A stretch of DNA of 64,000 bases from JBGTGG01 sp964398945 (GTDB lineage Bacteria; Bacteroidota; Bacteroidia; Cytophagales; Cyclobacteriaceae): assembly GCA_964398945.1 (NCBI GenBank), contig CAYNOT010000009.1, positions 140,735 through 204,734 of the forward strand, read 5' to 3'. Positions 8,410 to 17,761 of the stretch are shown piece after piece. A model generated the notes under the pieces. That model had not been told where the DNA came from and made no database searches. It saw nothing but the letters and a program-made list of their open reading frames with translations. A program made the translations under genes and the position numbers. Numbering within the stretch: position 1 is the first letter of the stretch; the number at the start of each line of letters is the position of its first letter.

Positions 8410-11262
8410 ATGGATAAAGGAGCTCATTTTTACAGGTGCGATTTTCAAGTACACAGCCCAAGGGACAGAGGTTGGACGGGCAATAAATTTGGTATTAATG
8501 CCGAAGATGTTGCAACACTTTCTCCTGAATCCAAAAAACAAATTGCGGATGACAGGATACAATTTGCTAAAGAGTATTTGGAAAAAGTAAGAAATGCCGG
8601 ATTAAATGTAATTGCGATCACAGATCATCATGATGTTGCATTTGCTAAAATAATTCGAAAGGTATCTCACGAAGAAAATGAAGGTTACAAAACAGCATCT
8701 CAGTTTGAAAAAATCATTACTGTTTTCCCCGGAATTGAACTGACACTTGCAAATCCTGCAAGCCAGTGCCTTTTAATCTTTGATGCAGATTTTAATGATA
8801 CCAACTTAGATTCTGTTCTAAACTTTTTAGGAATTGAACCCTCAAATGAATTCGAGAAATTCACTGTCGAAACGCAGAGGATTTCACAAGCAATTATTAA
8901 TGACCTTGTTCATTTACACGAGAAGTTAGATGAACTTGGATATTGTAGGGGCAAGTATATCCTTTTACCGCATGTAGGTAATGGTGGTCAACATTCTATT
9001 CTAAGGCAAGGCTTTCATGAGCATTACAGAAAAATGCCTTGTGTTGGAGGTTATGTTGACAAAGCCATTTCAAATGAAGCGGGTTATCAAAATAAGCTAA
9101 ACGGAGGTGATGTTAACTACGGCAACAAATCCATTGCACTTCTTTCTACTTCCGATAATCGCTTTGAAGACGGAAGAGAATTTGGACACCATGCAACATG
9201 GATAAAGTGGGCTGAGCCGACAGCAGAAGCAATTCGGCAGGCATGTTTGGCAAAGGAATCGAGAATTTCACAAGAAGATCCGGAGCTTCCTCAAATATTC
9301 ATCAAATCCATTGATGTTACCACATCTAAATTCTTGGGAACCTTTAACATAAACTTAAATCAACAGTACAATGCCTTCATTGGTGGCAGGGGAACAGGAA
9401 AATCTACCATCTTAGAATACCTGCGTTGGGGACTGTGCGATCAAACCATGCAAAATGCAGATGTTGAGGAAATGTCTGTAATTGAAAAAAGACGAAATGC
9501 ACTGATTCAAAAAACTCTTGCTGAGGTAAACGGAGAGGTTCGGATTACAATGGAAAAGAATGGGATTCTCCACATTGTAAAGAGAAGTTCAGCAAACAGG
9601 GAAATACTTTTGAAAATCGGTGATGGGGAATTTCAGCAAGTAAAAGAGGATGATATAAGAAAATTGCTTCCTATTCAATCGTACAGCCAAAAGCAGTTAA
9701 GTGATGTTGGTGTTAAAACAGAAGAATTAAAAAGGTTCATTGAACAACCTATTTCTGGTCGGCTGGATACATTGAAGTTTCAGATTAATGAAACAGGTCT
9801 AAAGCTGAAGAGCTCCTATAATCAGTTTATCAGAAAGAAAGAGGTAGAGCACGAGATTGAGAATTTTAATCTTGAATCACAATCCCTAAATACCCAGGTC
9901 GCTAATATCAGAAAGTCTTTGAAAGGGATTTCGGATGAAGATCAAGGTACAATCAACAAAAAGCCTAAATATGAGGCTGAACAGACAATCGTATCAAACG
10001 CAGGAAATGAGCTAACTGTATTTGAAAACAAAGCGGACGAATTACTAAAGCTCCTCGAATCCTACCCAGAGCCATTAGGAAGCATTGAAGAACTTGAAAA
10101 CAAGCAACTGATTCAAAACATCTCCTCCGAGATAGATTCCAAATTTGCGGAGATAAAGGCTGCAGCAACCTCCTTGAAAAAAGTTTTCAGTGATGAAAGT
10201 TTGAAAAAACTGAATGAATACGTAAATGAATGGAACCAAAAGAAAGAGGCTTTCGAATCTGCATATGAGGTTGCAAAAGGGAAATCTCAATCGAGCCAGC
10301 AGCAATTACAGGAAATTCAGAAAATAGAAAAACGTATCAGCGAAATCAATAAGGTAATAGCTGATAGAAAAATGCTCCTAAAAGAAATTGGAAATCCTGA
10401 GGAAGAATTTGCTACACAAAGACAGAATTGGGAAAAATATCACAATGAAAAAATCCAGTTGTTAAACGAACAGGCTGCAAGGTTCACCGATTTGTCAAAG
10501 AATTTAATTAAAGCAGAGGTAACCAAGAGTATAAACCTCCAGCCTCTCAAGTTAAAGTTGAAAAACATCTTTGAGGGGACGAGAATAAGAGAAGAACGAA
10601 TTGATGCAATATTGGATCACATAAAAGGTTCCGAACATCCTATAAAGGCATATACTGCAATTATTGAGGAGTTTCGGCTATTGGCAGAATTGAAGGTGTC
10701 AGAAGATAAAACTTTGAAAATACCAGAGACGCCAATACTTGCTTCATGCGGATTTACGGAAGACCATAAATCAAAAATTTGTAATAAGGTCAATTCGGAT
10801 AGTTGGCTTTCAATCTCAGCAAATGAATTAGAGTTTGATCCCGAGTTCTATTACACAACAAATAATACACTTGGTGATGTAATTCCATTTTCAGCAGCCT
10901 CAGCTGGTCAACAGGCAACAGCACTTCTGACAGTATTACTTAATCAACCCGGAATGCCTCTACTCATTGATCAACCTGAAGACGACATTGACAACCGGGC
11001 TATTGATCAAATTATAAAGAATATATGGGAAGCAAAGAAGAAACGCCAGTTAATATTTTCAAGTCATAATGCAAACTTGGTCGTTAATGGAGATGCTGAA
11101 TTGGTTGTTTGTTGTGATTACAAAGATTCAAATAGTCAGACCAGAGGAATAATTAAAGTTGAAGGAGCAATCGATACCAAGGCTGTAAAAAATGAAATTA
11201 CTGCTGTAATGGAAGGGGGAGAAAAAGCATTTAAACTCAGAAAAGAAAAATACGGATTTTAA
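8410..11262 (+). CDS. TrlF-family PHP-domain / SMC-like ATPase
   Basis: 950 residues. The N-terminal PHP domain has metal-binding motifs RCDFQVHSPRD (about 9-19) and IAITDHHD (about 73-80), implying a phosphoesterase or nuclease activity. An SMC/Rad50-like ATPase follows: Walker A GGRGTGKST at 325-333, a long coiled coil (about 440-760), a signature-like SAGQQATALL and Walker B PLLIDQPEDDID, then a SSHNANLV switch-like motif. NCBI families of this architecture are called TrlF; they occur as cargo inside type I restriction operons and defence islands. The gene sits between the RT and rhuM with short spacers (15 bp to rhuM). Its target is unknown. Confidence 0.8.
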   Translation: MDKGAHFYRCDFQVHSPRDRGWTGNKFGINAEDVATLSPESKKQIADDRIQFAKEYLEKVRNAGLNVIAITDHHDVAFAKIIRKVSHEENEGYKTASQFEKIITVFPGIELTLANPASQCLLIFDADFNDTNLDSVLNFLGIEPSNEFEKFTVETQRISQAIINDLVHLHEKLDELGYCRGKYILLPHVGNGGQHSILRQGFHEHYRKMPCVGGYVDKAISNEAGYQNKLNGGDVNYGNKSIALLSTSDNRFEDGREFGHHATWIKWAEPTAEAIRQACLAKESRISQEDPELPQIFIKSIDVTTSKFLGTFNINLNQQYNAFIGGRGTGKSTILEYLRWGLCDQTMQNADVEEMSVIEKRRNALIQKTLAEVNGEVRITMEKNGILHIVKRSSANREILLKIGDGEFQQVKEDDIRKLLPIQSYSQKQLSDVGVKTEELKRFIEQPISGRLDTLKFQINETGLKLKSSYNQFIRKKEVEHEIENFNLESQSLNTQVANIRKSLKGISDEDQGTINKKPKYEAEQTIVSNAGNELTVFENKADELLKLLESYPEPLGSIEELENKQLIQNISSEIDSKFAEIKAAATSLKKVFSDESLKKLNEYVNEWNQKKEAFESAYEVAKGKSQSSQQQLQEIQKIEKRISEINKVIADRKMLLKEIGNPEEEFATQRQNWEKYHNEKIQLLNEQAARFTDLSKNLIKAEVTKSINLQPLKLKLKNIFEGTRIREERIDAILDHIKGSEHPIKAYTAIIEEFRLLAELKVSEDKTLKIPETPILASCGFTEDHKSKICNKVNSDSWLSISANELEFDPEFYYTTNNTLGDVIPFSAASAGQQATALLTVLLNQPGMPLLIDQPEDDIDNRAIDQIIKNIWEAKKKRQLIFSSHNANLVVNGDAELVVCCDYKDSNSQTRGIIKVEGAIDTKAVKNEITAVMEGGEKAFKLRKEKYGF

Positions 11263-11277
11263 TAATTACTGAGCAAC

Positions 11278-12291
11278 ATGGCAAACGATAAAAACCCATC
11301 ATCAGACATTATACTATACGCTACCCCTGAAGGCAATATCCGGGTGGAAGTGGTCTATGAAAACGAGACTTTCTGGCTCACCCAAAAGCGTATGGCTGAA
11401 CTTTTTGGTGTGGAAGTACCAGCCATAAGCAAACACCTTAAAAACATCTTTGAAAGTGCTGAACTTCAGGAAGATCAAGTTATTTCCAAAATGGAAACAA
11501 CTGCCGCTGATGGCAAAAAATATCTCACTGCCTTTTACAATTTGGATGCGATTATTGCGGTTGGCTATCGGGTCAATAGTATGCAAGCAACCCAATTTCG
11601 CATTTGGGCTACAAGGGTACTTCGGGAGTTCATTATCAAGGGCTTTGTATTGGATGATGAACGCCTAAAACAGGGCAGTCGCTTCGGTAAGGACTACTTT
11701 GATGAACTCTTAGAGCGTATCCGGGAGATACGTGCCAGTGAGCGAAGGTTCTACCTCAAAATTACGGACATCTACGAGCAATGCAGTATTGACTATAACA
11801 AGGATGCTGAAATCACCCAAACATTTTTCAAAACCGTTCAGAACAAGCTCCATTGGGCAATTACAGGCCACACCGCAGCAGAATTGATCGCACAGCGGGC
11901 AGATGCTTCAAAACCCAACATGGGTTTGAAGACCTGGAAGAATGCTCCTCAGGGCAAAGTACTAAAAGGCGATATTACAGTAGCTAAAAACTACCTGGAA
12001 GAAAGCGAAATCAAATCATTAGAACGGGTGGTAACCATGTATCTGGACTATGCAGAAAATCAGGCAGCACGGCAGATACCAATGAAGATGACCGATTGGA
12101 TTGCCAAATTAGATGCTTTCCTGCAATTCAATGAGTATGATATTCTTAAGAATGCCGGAAAGGTCAGCCATGAAGTAGCTAAGAAATTAGCAGAGAAGGA
12201 GTACAGCAAATTCAGGGTAATTCAGGATAAGAACTTCGAGAGCGACTTTGAAAAAGCGGCCAAGAAATTAAAAGGAAAGAAAAAGGAATGA
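11278..12291 (+). CDS. rhuM: RhuM family protein
   Basis: 337 residues matching the RhuM family along its length: the N-terminal ETFWLTQKRMAELFGVEVPAI segment resembles an HTH, followed by the conserved FYNLDAIIAVGYRVNS and QFRIWATRVLREFIIKG core, then a helical region with LYLDYAEN-type motif and a lysine-rich end. RhuM proteins were named from a Salmonella pathogenicity island, but most copies lie inside type I restriction operons between hsdS and hsdR, as here. Biochemical function is not established; the context favours a regulatory or toxin-like accessory role. It overlaps hsdR by 4 bp (ATGA). Confidence 0.88.
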   Translation: MANDKNPSSDIILYATPEGNIRVEVVYENETFWLTQKRMAELFGVEVPAISKHLKNIFESAELQEDQVISKMETTAADGKKYLTAFYNLDAIIAVGYRVNSMQATQFRIWATRVLREFIIKGFVLDDERLKQGSRFGKDYFDELLERIREIRASERRFYLKITDIYEQCSIDYNKDAEITQTFFKTVQNKLHWAITGHTAAELIAQRADASKPNMGLKTWKNAPQGKVLKGDITVAKNYLEESEIKSLERVVTMYLDYAENQAARQIPMKMTDWIAKLDAFLQFNEYDILKNAGKVSHEVAKKLAEKEYSKFRVIQDKNFESDFEKAAKKLKGKKKE

Positions 12292-15200
12292 GCAAGATTA
12301 CCGAATCAGAAATAGAGCTTTACGCCCTGGAAGAACTGGAAAATCAGGGCTTTCAATACCTACATGGCCCTGTCATTGCCCATGATGGTGAAAACCCCTT
12401 GCGTCAGGATTATGGTCAGGTAATTCTGAGTACCAAACTGGCAGAAATATTACCTTCTATCAATCCTGACCTTCCCCAAGATGCCATTCTTCAAGCCATT
12501 AAAGAAGTAGAAAGGATTCAGTCACCAGACTTGCTCAAAAACAATGAAGATTTCCACCGCTTCATTACAGATGGCATACCTGTTACCTACCGTGCCAATG
12601 GTGTTGAGAAGCATGACTACTGCTGGCTCATTGACTTTGAACACCCTGAAAGAAATTCTTTCATAGCAGTCAATCAATTCACCATACTTGAAAACAACAA
12701 TAATAAACGTCCTGACATTATCCTCTTCATCAATGGTTTGCCTCTGGTAGTCATTGAACTCAAAAACGCAGCAGACGAAAACGCAACTATCCGCAAAGCA
12801 TTTGACCAGATTCAAACCTATAAGGCCACCATTCCTACCCTGTTCAACTATAATGCCTTTTGTGTAGTGTCAGATGGGCATGAATGCAAGGCAGGTACTA
12901 TTTCCGCAGGGTTCAGTCGTTACATGGCTTGGAAAACGGTAGATGGAAACAAAGAAGCGTCAAAGTACAAGCCGCAGTTGGAGACTATGATCAAGGGTAT
13001 GTTGAAGCCAACAACCCTGCTCGACCTGGTTCGCAACTTCATTGTATTTGAAAAATCAAGGCGAGAAGATCCCGAAACAGGCATTATCCAGATAGAAACC
13101 GTTAAAAAGCTGGCAGCCTACCACCAATACTTTGCTGTTAACAAAGCACTGGTCAGTACCCGAGAGGCCTCCAGACCAGATGGGGACAGAAAAGGCGGTG
13201 TGGTATGGCATACCCAGGGATCAGGTAAGTCATTATCAATGGTTTTCTTTTCCGGAAAAATGGTTCAGGAACTAAACAACCCTACCATTTTAGTCATTAC
13301 AGACCGGAACGATTTGGATGACCAGCTCTTTGACACCTTTGCTTCATCCAAACAATTGCTCAGGCAGGAACCGGTTCAAGCCAAAGACCGGGACCACCTC
13401 AAAGAGCTTTTGAAAGTAGGCTCCGGTGGTATCGTATTCACTACCATTCAGAAATTTTTACCGGATGACATACGGGATGATGAAGGAAACAAAACAGGAA
13501 GAAAGAAAGAGATATTTGATCAACTCTCAAGTCGTACCAACATCATTGTTATTGCAGATGAAGCCCACAGAACGCAGTACGGTTTTGAAGCTAAAATTAT
13601 TGAAGAAAGGGATAAAGAATCCAAAGAAGTAATAGGTCAACGCATCGCCTACGGTTTTGCTAAATACATGCGTGATGCCCTGCCCAATGCCACTTATGTG
13701 GGCTTCACAGGCACTCCTGTGGAAGGAGAAGACAAAAATACACCTGCGGTGTTTGGCAATTACATTGATGTCTATGACATATCAGATGCTGTAGAAGATG
13801 GAGCCACCGTTCGCATTTATTACGAAAGCCGTTTGGCCAAGATCAACCTGGATGAAGAAGGCAAACGAATCATTGAAGAATTTGATAAAGAACTCGAACA
13901 GGATGAACTAACCGAAAAGCAGAAATCAAAGGCCAAGTGGACAAAACTGGAAGCCATAGTTGGGCATCCTGAAAGGCTTAAAAACCTGGCTCAGGATATT
14001 GTCACCCATTTTGAAACCCGCCAATCAGTCTTTGAAGGAAAAGGAATGATTGTGGCCATGAGCCGAAGGATTGCAGCAGCCCTTTATCAGGAGATTATCA
14101 AAATCCGCCCAGCATGGCATGATAAGGATTTATCTAAAGGAGTAATCAAAGTAGTAATGACTGCTTCCAGTTCTGATGGTCCCGAAATGGAAAAACACCA
14201 TACCACCAAGAAGGAACGCCAGGCATTGGCCAACAGAATGAAAGATCCTGCCGATCCATTGCAATTGGTTATTGTCCGGGATATGTGGCTTACAGGTTTT
14301 GATGCACCAAGTATGCATACGCTTTACGTAGATAAGCCTATGCGTGGACACAACCTGATGCAAGCCATTGCTAGAGTTAACAGGGTATTTAAAGACAAGC
14401 CCGGTGGATTGATTGTAGATTATCTGGGTATCGCCACCGACCTCAAAAAAGCACTTTCCTTCTACTCTGATTCAGGCGGTAAAGGTGATCCGACAGAAAC
14501 CCAGGAAAGGGCTGTTGAAATGCTCATGGAGAAATTGGAAGTAGTACAGCAAATGTTCAGAGAAGAAAGCGGGTCATACAATGAACTGATTGCTGCTGAA
14601 CCACTTTCGTACTACGAGAATGCCTTCGCCTTCAACTACAGAAGGTTCTTTATAGCATCTTCCAGTGAAAAGCTATCCGTCATCCTTCAGGCCGAGGAGC
14701 ATATTTTAGGATTGGATAAAGGAAAAGAAAGATTTGTAAAAGAAGTAACCCTTCTGAGTAAAGCCTTTGCCCTATCCGTACCCAATGAAGAAGCTATGGC
14801 AGTGAAAGATGAAGTAGCATTTTTTCAGGCCGTCAAGGCCCGGTTGGTCAAGTTTGATGCACCGTCTGGAAATGGCAGATCGGATGCCGACATGGAATCC
14901 GCTATTAAGCAAGTTGTAGATGAAGCATTAAGCTCAGATAAGGTCATAGATATTTTTGATGCGGCCGGACTTCAAAAGCCCGAAATATCCATTCTGAGTG
15001 AAGATTTTCTGATGGAAATCAAAGGAATGAAGCATCAGAACCTTGCACTGGAATTACTCAAAAAATTGCTCAATGACGAAATAAAAGTCAGAACTAAGCA
15101 CAACCTGGTCAAGAGTAAAGCACTTCTTGAAATGCTTGAATCAGCTATCAAGAAGTACCAAAATGGTTTACTTACTACAGCTGAGATCATTCAGGAGTTG

Positions 15201-15548
15201 ATTGATTTGGCCAAAGAAATAAAAGCAGCAGATAAGCGTGGCGAACAACTCGGACTAAATGAAGACGAGCTTGCCTTCTATGATGCACTAGAAGTAAATG
15301 ACAGTGCTGTACAGGTTTTGGGAGATGATGCCCTTCGCATGATCGCCAGAGAGATTACAGAAAAGGTAAGATCGAATGCTACAATTGACTGGACAATTAA
15401 AGAGAGCGTAAGAGCTAAACTAATGGTAGTTGTCCGCAGAACGCTCAATAAATATGGGTATCCACCGGATATGCAGCTTAAAGCGATTGAAACAGTATTG
15501 AAGCAAGCCGAGCTTTTAGCAGATCACTTCACCCATAAGAAAGGATAG
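12288..15548 (+). CDS. hsdR: Type I restriction endonuclease subunit HsdR
   Basis: 1086 residues, full length. The N-terminal PD-(D/E)XK nuclease has Asp143, then Glu157-Leu-Lys159 (RPDIILF ... VVIELKNA). The SF2 translocase has Walker A QGSGKS (310-315) and DEAH box at 424-427, plus motif III-like YVGFTGTP and helicase C-terminal motifs (MWLTGFDAPSMHTLYVDKPM; QAIARVNRV). The C-terminal helical domain docks HsdR on the methylase core. With hsdM and hsdS this completes a type I system, so restriction looks intact. It is the last hsd gene; the Argonaute unit begins 140 bp downstream. Confidence 0.96.
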   Translation: MSKITESEIELYALEELENQGFQYLHGPVIAHDGENPLRQDYGQVILSTKLAEILPSINPDLPQDAILQAIKEVERIQSPDLLKNNEDFHRFITDGIPVTYRANGVEKHDYCWLIDFEHPERNSFIAVNQFTILENNNNKRPDIILFINGLPLVVIELKNAADENATIRKAFDQIQTYKATIPTLFNYNAFCVVSDGHECKAGTISAGFSRYMAWKTVDGNKEASKYKPQLETMIKGMLKPTTLLDLVRNFIVFEKSRREDPETGIIQIETVKKLAAYHQYFAVNKALVSTREASRPDGDRKGGVVWHTQGSGKSLSMVFFSGKMVQELNNPTILVITDRNDLDDQLFDTFASSKQLLRQEPVQAKDRDHLKELLKVGSGGIVFTTIQKFLPDDIRDDEGNKTGRKKEIFDQLSSRTNIIVIADEAHRTQYGFEAKIIEERDKESKEVIGQRIAYGFAKYMRDALPNATYVGFTGTPVEGEDKNTPAVFGNYIDVYDISDAVEDGATVRIYYESRLAKINLDEEGKRIIEEFDKELEQDELTEKQKSKAKWTKLEAIVGHPERLKNLAQDIVTHFETRQSVFEGKGMIVAMSRRIAAALYQEIIKIRPAWHDKDLSKGVIKVVMTASSSDGPEMEKHHTTKKERQALANRMKDPADPLQLVIVRDMWLTGFDAPSMHTLYVDKPMRGHNLMQAIARVNRVFKDKPGGLIVDYLGIATDLKKALSFYSDSGGKGDPTETQERAVEMLMEKLEVVQQMFREESGSYNELIAAEPLSYYENAFAFNYRRFFIASSSEKLSVILQAEEHILGLDKGKERFVKEVTLLSKAFALSVPNEEAMAVKDEVAFFQAVKARLVKFDAPSGNGRSDADMESAIKQVVDEALSSDKVIDIFDAAGLQKPEISILSEDFLMEIKGMKHQNLALELLKKLLNDEIKVRTKHNLVKSKALLEMLESAIKKYQNGLLTTAEIIQELIDLAKEIKAADKRGEQLGLNEDELAFYDALEVNDSAVQVLGDDALRMIAREITEKVRSNATIDWTIKESVRAKLMVVVRRTLNKYGYPPDMQLKAIETVLKQAELLADHFTHKKG

Positions 15549-15554
15549 TAAATT

Positions 15555-15674
15555 ATGGAAAGACTTATACAATCAGGCCAAACATACGACAAGAAAGGAC
15601 TTGCTCCACAAGCTCCTCGATATACTTCAATTGACAAAGTGTTGAAGGCTAATAAATTATCTCAAGTGTTTTAA
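15555..15674 (+). CDS. Candidate 39-residue small protein before the Argonaute gene
   Basis: An ATG-started frame of 39 codons lies 6 bp after the hsdR stop, with AAAGGATAG just upstream as a possible ribosome binding site, and stops 14 bp before the Argonaute start. The product is basic (about 7 Lys/Arg) and contains YDKKGLAPQAPRYTSIDKVL. I recognise no family. It fits precisely between the two genes without overlap, which suits a real small gene or a translational leader coupling the Argonaute gene to hsdR, but the length alone is not proof of coding. Confidence 0.35.
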   Translation: MERLIQSGQTYDKKGLAPQAPRYTSIDKVLKANKLSQVF

Positions 15675-15688
15675 CCTATCGAAGAGCT

Positions 15689-17746
15689 ATGGATCAGGAC
15701 TTATTCTTCAATGTACTCACATTCGACTGGCCAAAAGAGCCAGTTGCCTTATACTTCTCAGATGAAGATAATAGCAGGTGTACCGAGCTTTATTTTAGCT
15801 TGTTTCCTAATGAGATTGAGACATTATTTCCGGGAATAGTCCGCAATAGCACAAATACGCTCTATACCACCTTTGGTTATCCAGCAGAAGGATTTCAACC
15901 TTTATCCATTGATCTCAAGAATGAGAATCAGGATTTTGTTAAGAGATACTACAATCATCAGATCAATTACCATTTCCGAAAAATTGCCAAAAAGATTGTT
16001 AGGACAGGATTTGTGAATGAAAATCAGGTATGGTTAAAAACAAGTGTAGGAGGAACAGACTTGTATGACGTATATGAGAAATTCTCTTTAAAGGTTCAAA
16101 TTTCGTTGATTAGCGACTATCCTGAGTTGGTGTTATCCTATGATGGTCAATCCAAAATCTCAAAACAGAGTGTAGCTGAATTGATTCAGACAATCAGCCC
16201 AAAATGCTTCAACAGAGTCCTGCACGATAAAAGCTTATACAAATGGGAAAAGTGTCAGGAAAATGAATTTATTGATCCGGAGAACTGCTATCCGGTTATT
16301 AACAAAGACCTTGAAGCAGCATTGGGCATTCCGTTCGAGCTCCCTCCCAGGGACAACCGGTATCCGGTATATCTAAGCTATATCAAGGGATTCTATTCCA
16401 AATATCTGAACCAGCCCAAATTCAAAAGGCTTATCCCACTACATAAATCAGGTTTTCTTTCCGTTGTTCCTTCAAGAATTGACTCCACGTCAGAAGAGAG
16501 CAACCAGTTGCTTTTCGGCAACAATCAGCCAGATACCACACCAAAATATGCCCTCAAAAGATTAAAACCATTTAAGAAAAGCCCCTATCCCAATATTCAT
16601 TTATTCTTTATAGTCCACGCTGATGATGCGGAGCACACCTTCACAATTAAAGAGCACTTTGAGAAAGGATTCGATTCATTCAATGGCATGCAGAGCTATG
16701 TTGGGTTGTATTTTCATACCGCGGAAGGATTTAGTGTTGTCTTTAAGGACAAGGAAGATCCAATCCCTGAGATTGAAAAGGCTCTGAACACAAGAAATTT
16801 TGACCCGGAAATTAAGTACATCGCAATCTATGTCACTCCTTACGGCAAATTCGAAAAGGAAAAGCCTAAACGAGAAATATACTATCAGTTAAAGGAAGTA
16901 CTTCTAAAAAGAAGAATCACTTCTCAAGCCATTGATCCTCAAAAAATGGTTGAACAAGGTATCAATTGGAGATACAGCCTACCCAATATTGCCGTAGCTA
17001 TGTTAGCTAAGTTGGACGGTATTCCCTGGCGTTTAAATACACCGGTAAAGAATGAATTAGTCGTTGGTGTTGGCGCATTCAAGCAAATAGATATAGGTGT
17101 TCAATATATTGGAAGTGCCTTTAGTTTCACCAATAATGGGCGTTTCAATCGTTTCGAGTATTTTTTAAAAGATGAAATCGACATCCTTGCAGGATCAATT
17201 GGAGCTGCGGTTAAGCAATATGCCACTGTCAATGCTGCACCGGATAAATTGATTATTCACTTCTACAAAACCATGAGTGAAGATGAAATGCAACCCATCC
17301 TGCAACAATTGGAGGATCTGGAACTATCCATTCCTGTTTTCATTATCACCATCAACAAAACGGAATCGGAAGACATTGTTGCTTTTGATAGAAAGTGGAA
17401 AGGTTTGATGCCAAATAGTGGCACCTTCATTGGAATAGGCAAGGATAGATACCTGCTATTCAACAATACCAGATATAATGGAAGTCCGGTGGCTAACTCA
17501 GATGGCTTTCCCTTCCCCATTAAGCTAAAAATTCAATGCTCCATTCCCGAACTTACCAAAGACATGAAAACAGTCAATGAGTTGATAGATCAGGTGTATC
17601 AGTTCAGTAGAATGTATTGGAAGTCTATAAGACAACAAAATCTCCCAGTCACCATAAAGTATCCTGAAATGGTAGCTCAAATAGCTCCTCACTTTAAGGG
17701 GGGTGATATTCCTCCTTATGGAAAGGATAATCTTTGGTTTTTATAG
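15689..17746 (+). CDS. Long prokaryotic Argonaute with catalytically dead PIWI domain
   Basis: 685 residues, the length of a long pAgo. The N-terminal half (N, linker and possible reduced PAZ regions) is divergent. The MID domain keeps the guide 5'-phosphate pocket: Tyr398, Lys402, Gln413 and Lys441 reproduce the Y-K-Q-K spacing. The PIWI domain is clear from ELIDQVYQFSRMYW and LPVTIKYPEMVA and ends LWFL, as in Argonautes. The catalytic DEDX tetrad is missing: the first Asp position reads VGVGAF (Gly462), and the strand that normally carries R-D-G reads IIHFYKTM. It should bind a guide and target but not slice, which is typical of long-B pAgos that signal to a partner. The partner is probably the gene 15 bp downstream. 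Confidence 0.9.
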   Translation: MDQDLFFNVLTFDWPKEPVALYFSDEDNSRCTELYFSLFPNEIETLFPGIVRNSTNTLYTTFGYPAEGFQPLSIDLKNENQDFVKRYYNHQINYHFRKIAKKIVRTGFVNENQVWLKTSVGGTDLYDVYEKFSLKVQISLISDYPELVLSYDGQSKISKQSVAELIQTISPKCFNRVLHDKSLYKWEKCQENEFIDPENCYPVINKDLEAALGIPFELPPRDNRYPVYLSYIKGFYSKYLNQPKFKRLIPLHKSGFLSVVPSRIDSTSEESNQLLFGNNQPDTTPKYALKRLKPFKKSPYPNIHLFFIVHADDAEHTFTIKEHFEKGFDSFNGMQSYVGLYFHTAEGFSVVFKDKEDPIPEIEKALNTRNFDPEIKYIAIYVTPYGKFEKEKPKREIYYQLKEVLLKRRITSQAIDPQKMVEQGINWRYSLPNIAVAMLAKLDGIPWRLNTPVKNELVVGVGAFKQIDIGVQYIGSAFSFTNNGRFNRFEYFLKDEIDILAGSIGAAVKQYATVNAAPDKLIIHFYKTMSEDEMQPILQQLEDLELSIPVFIITINKTESEDIVAFDRKWKGLMPNSGTFIGIGKDRYLLFNNTRYNGSPVANSDGFPFPIKLKIQCSIPELTKDMKTVNELIDQVYQFSRMYWKSIRQQNLPVTIKYPEMVAQIAPHFKGGDIPPYGKDNLWFL

Positions 17747-17761
17747 CAAACAGAAATATCA

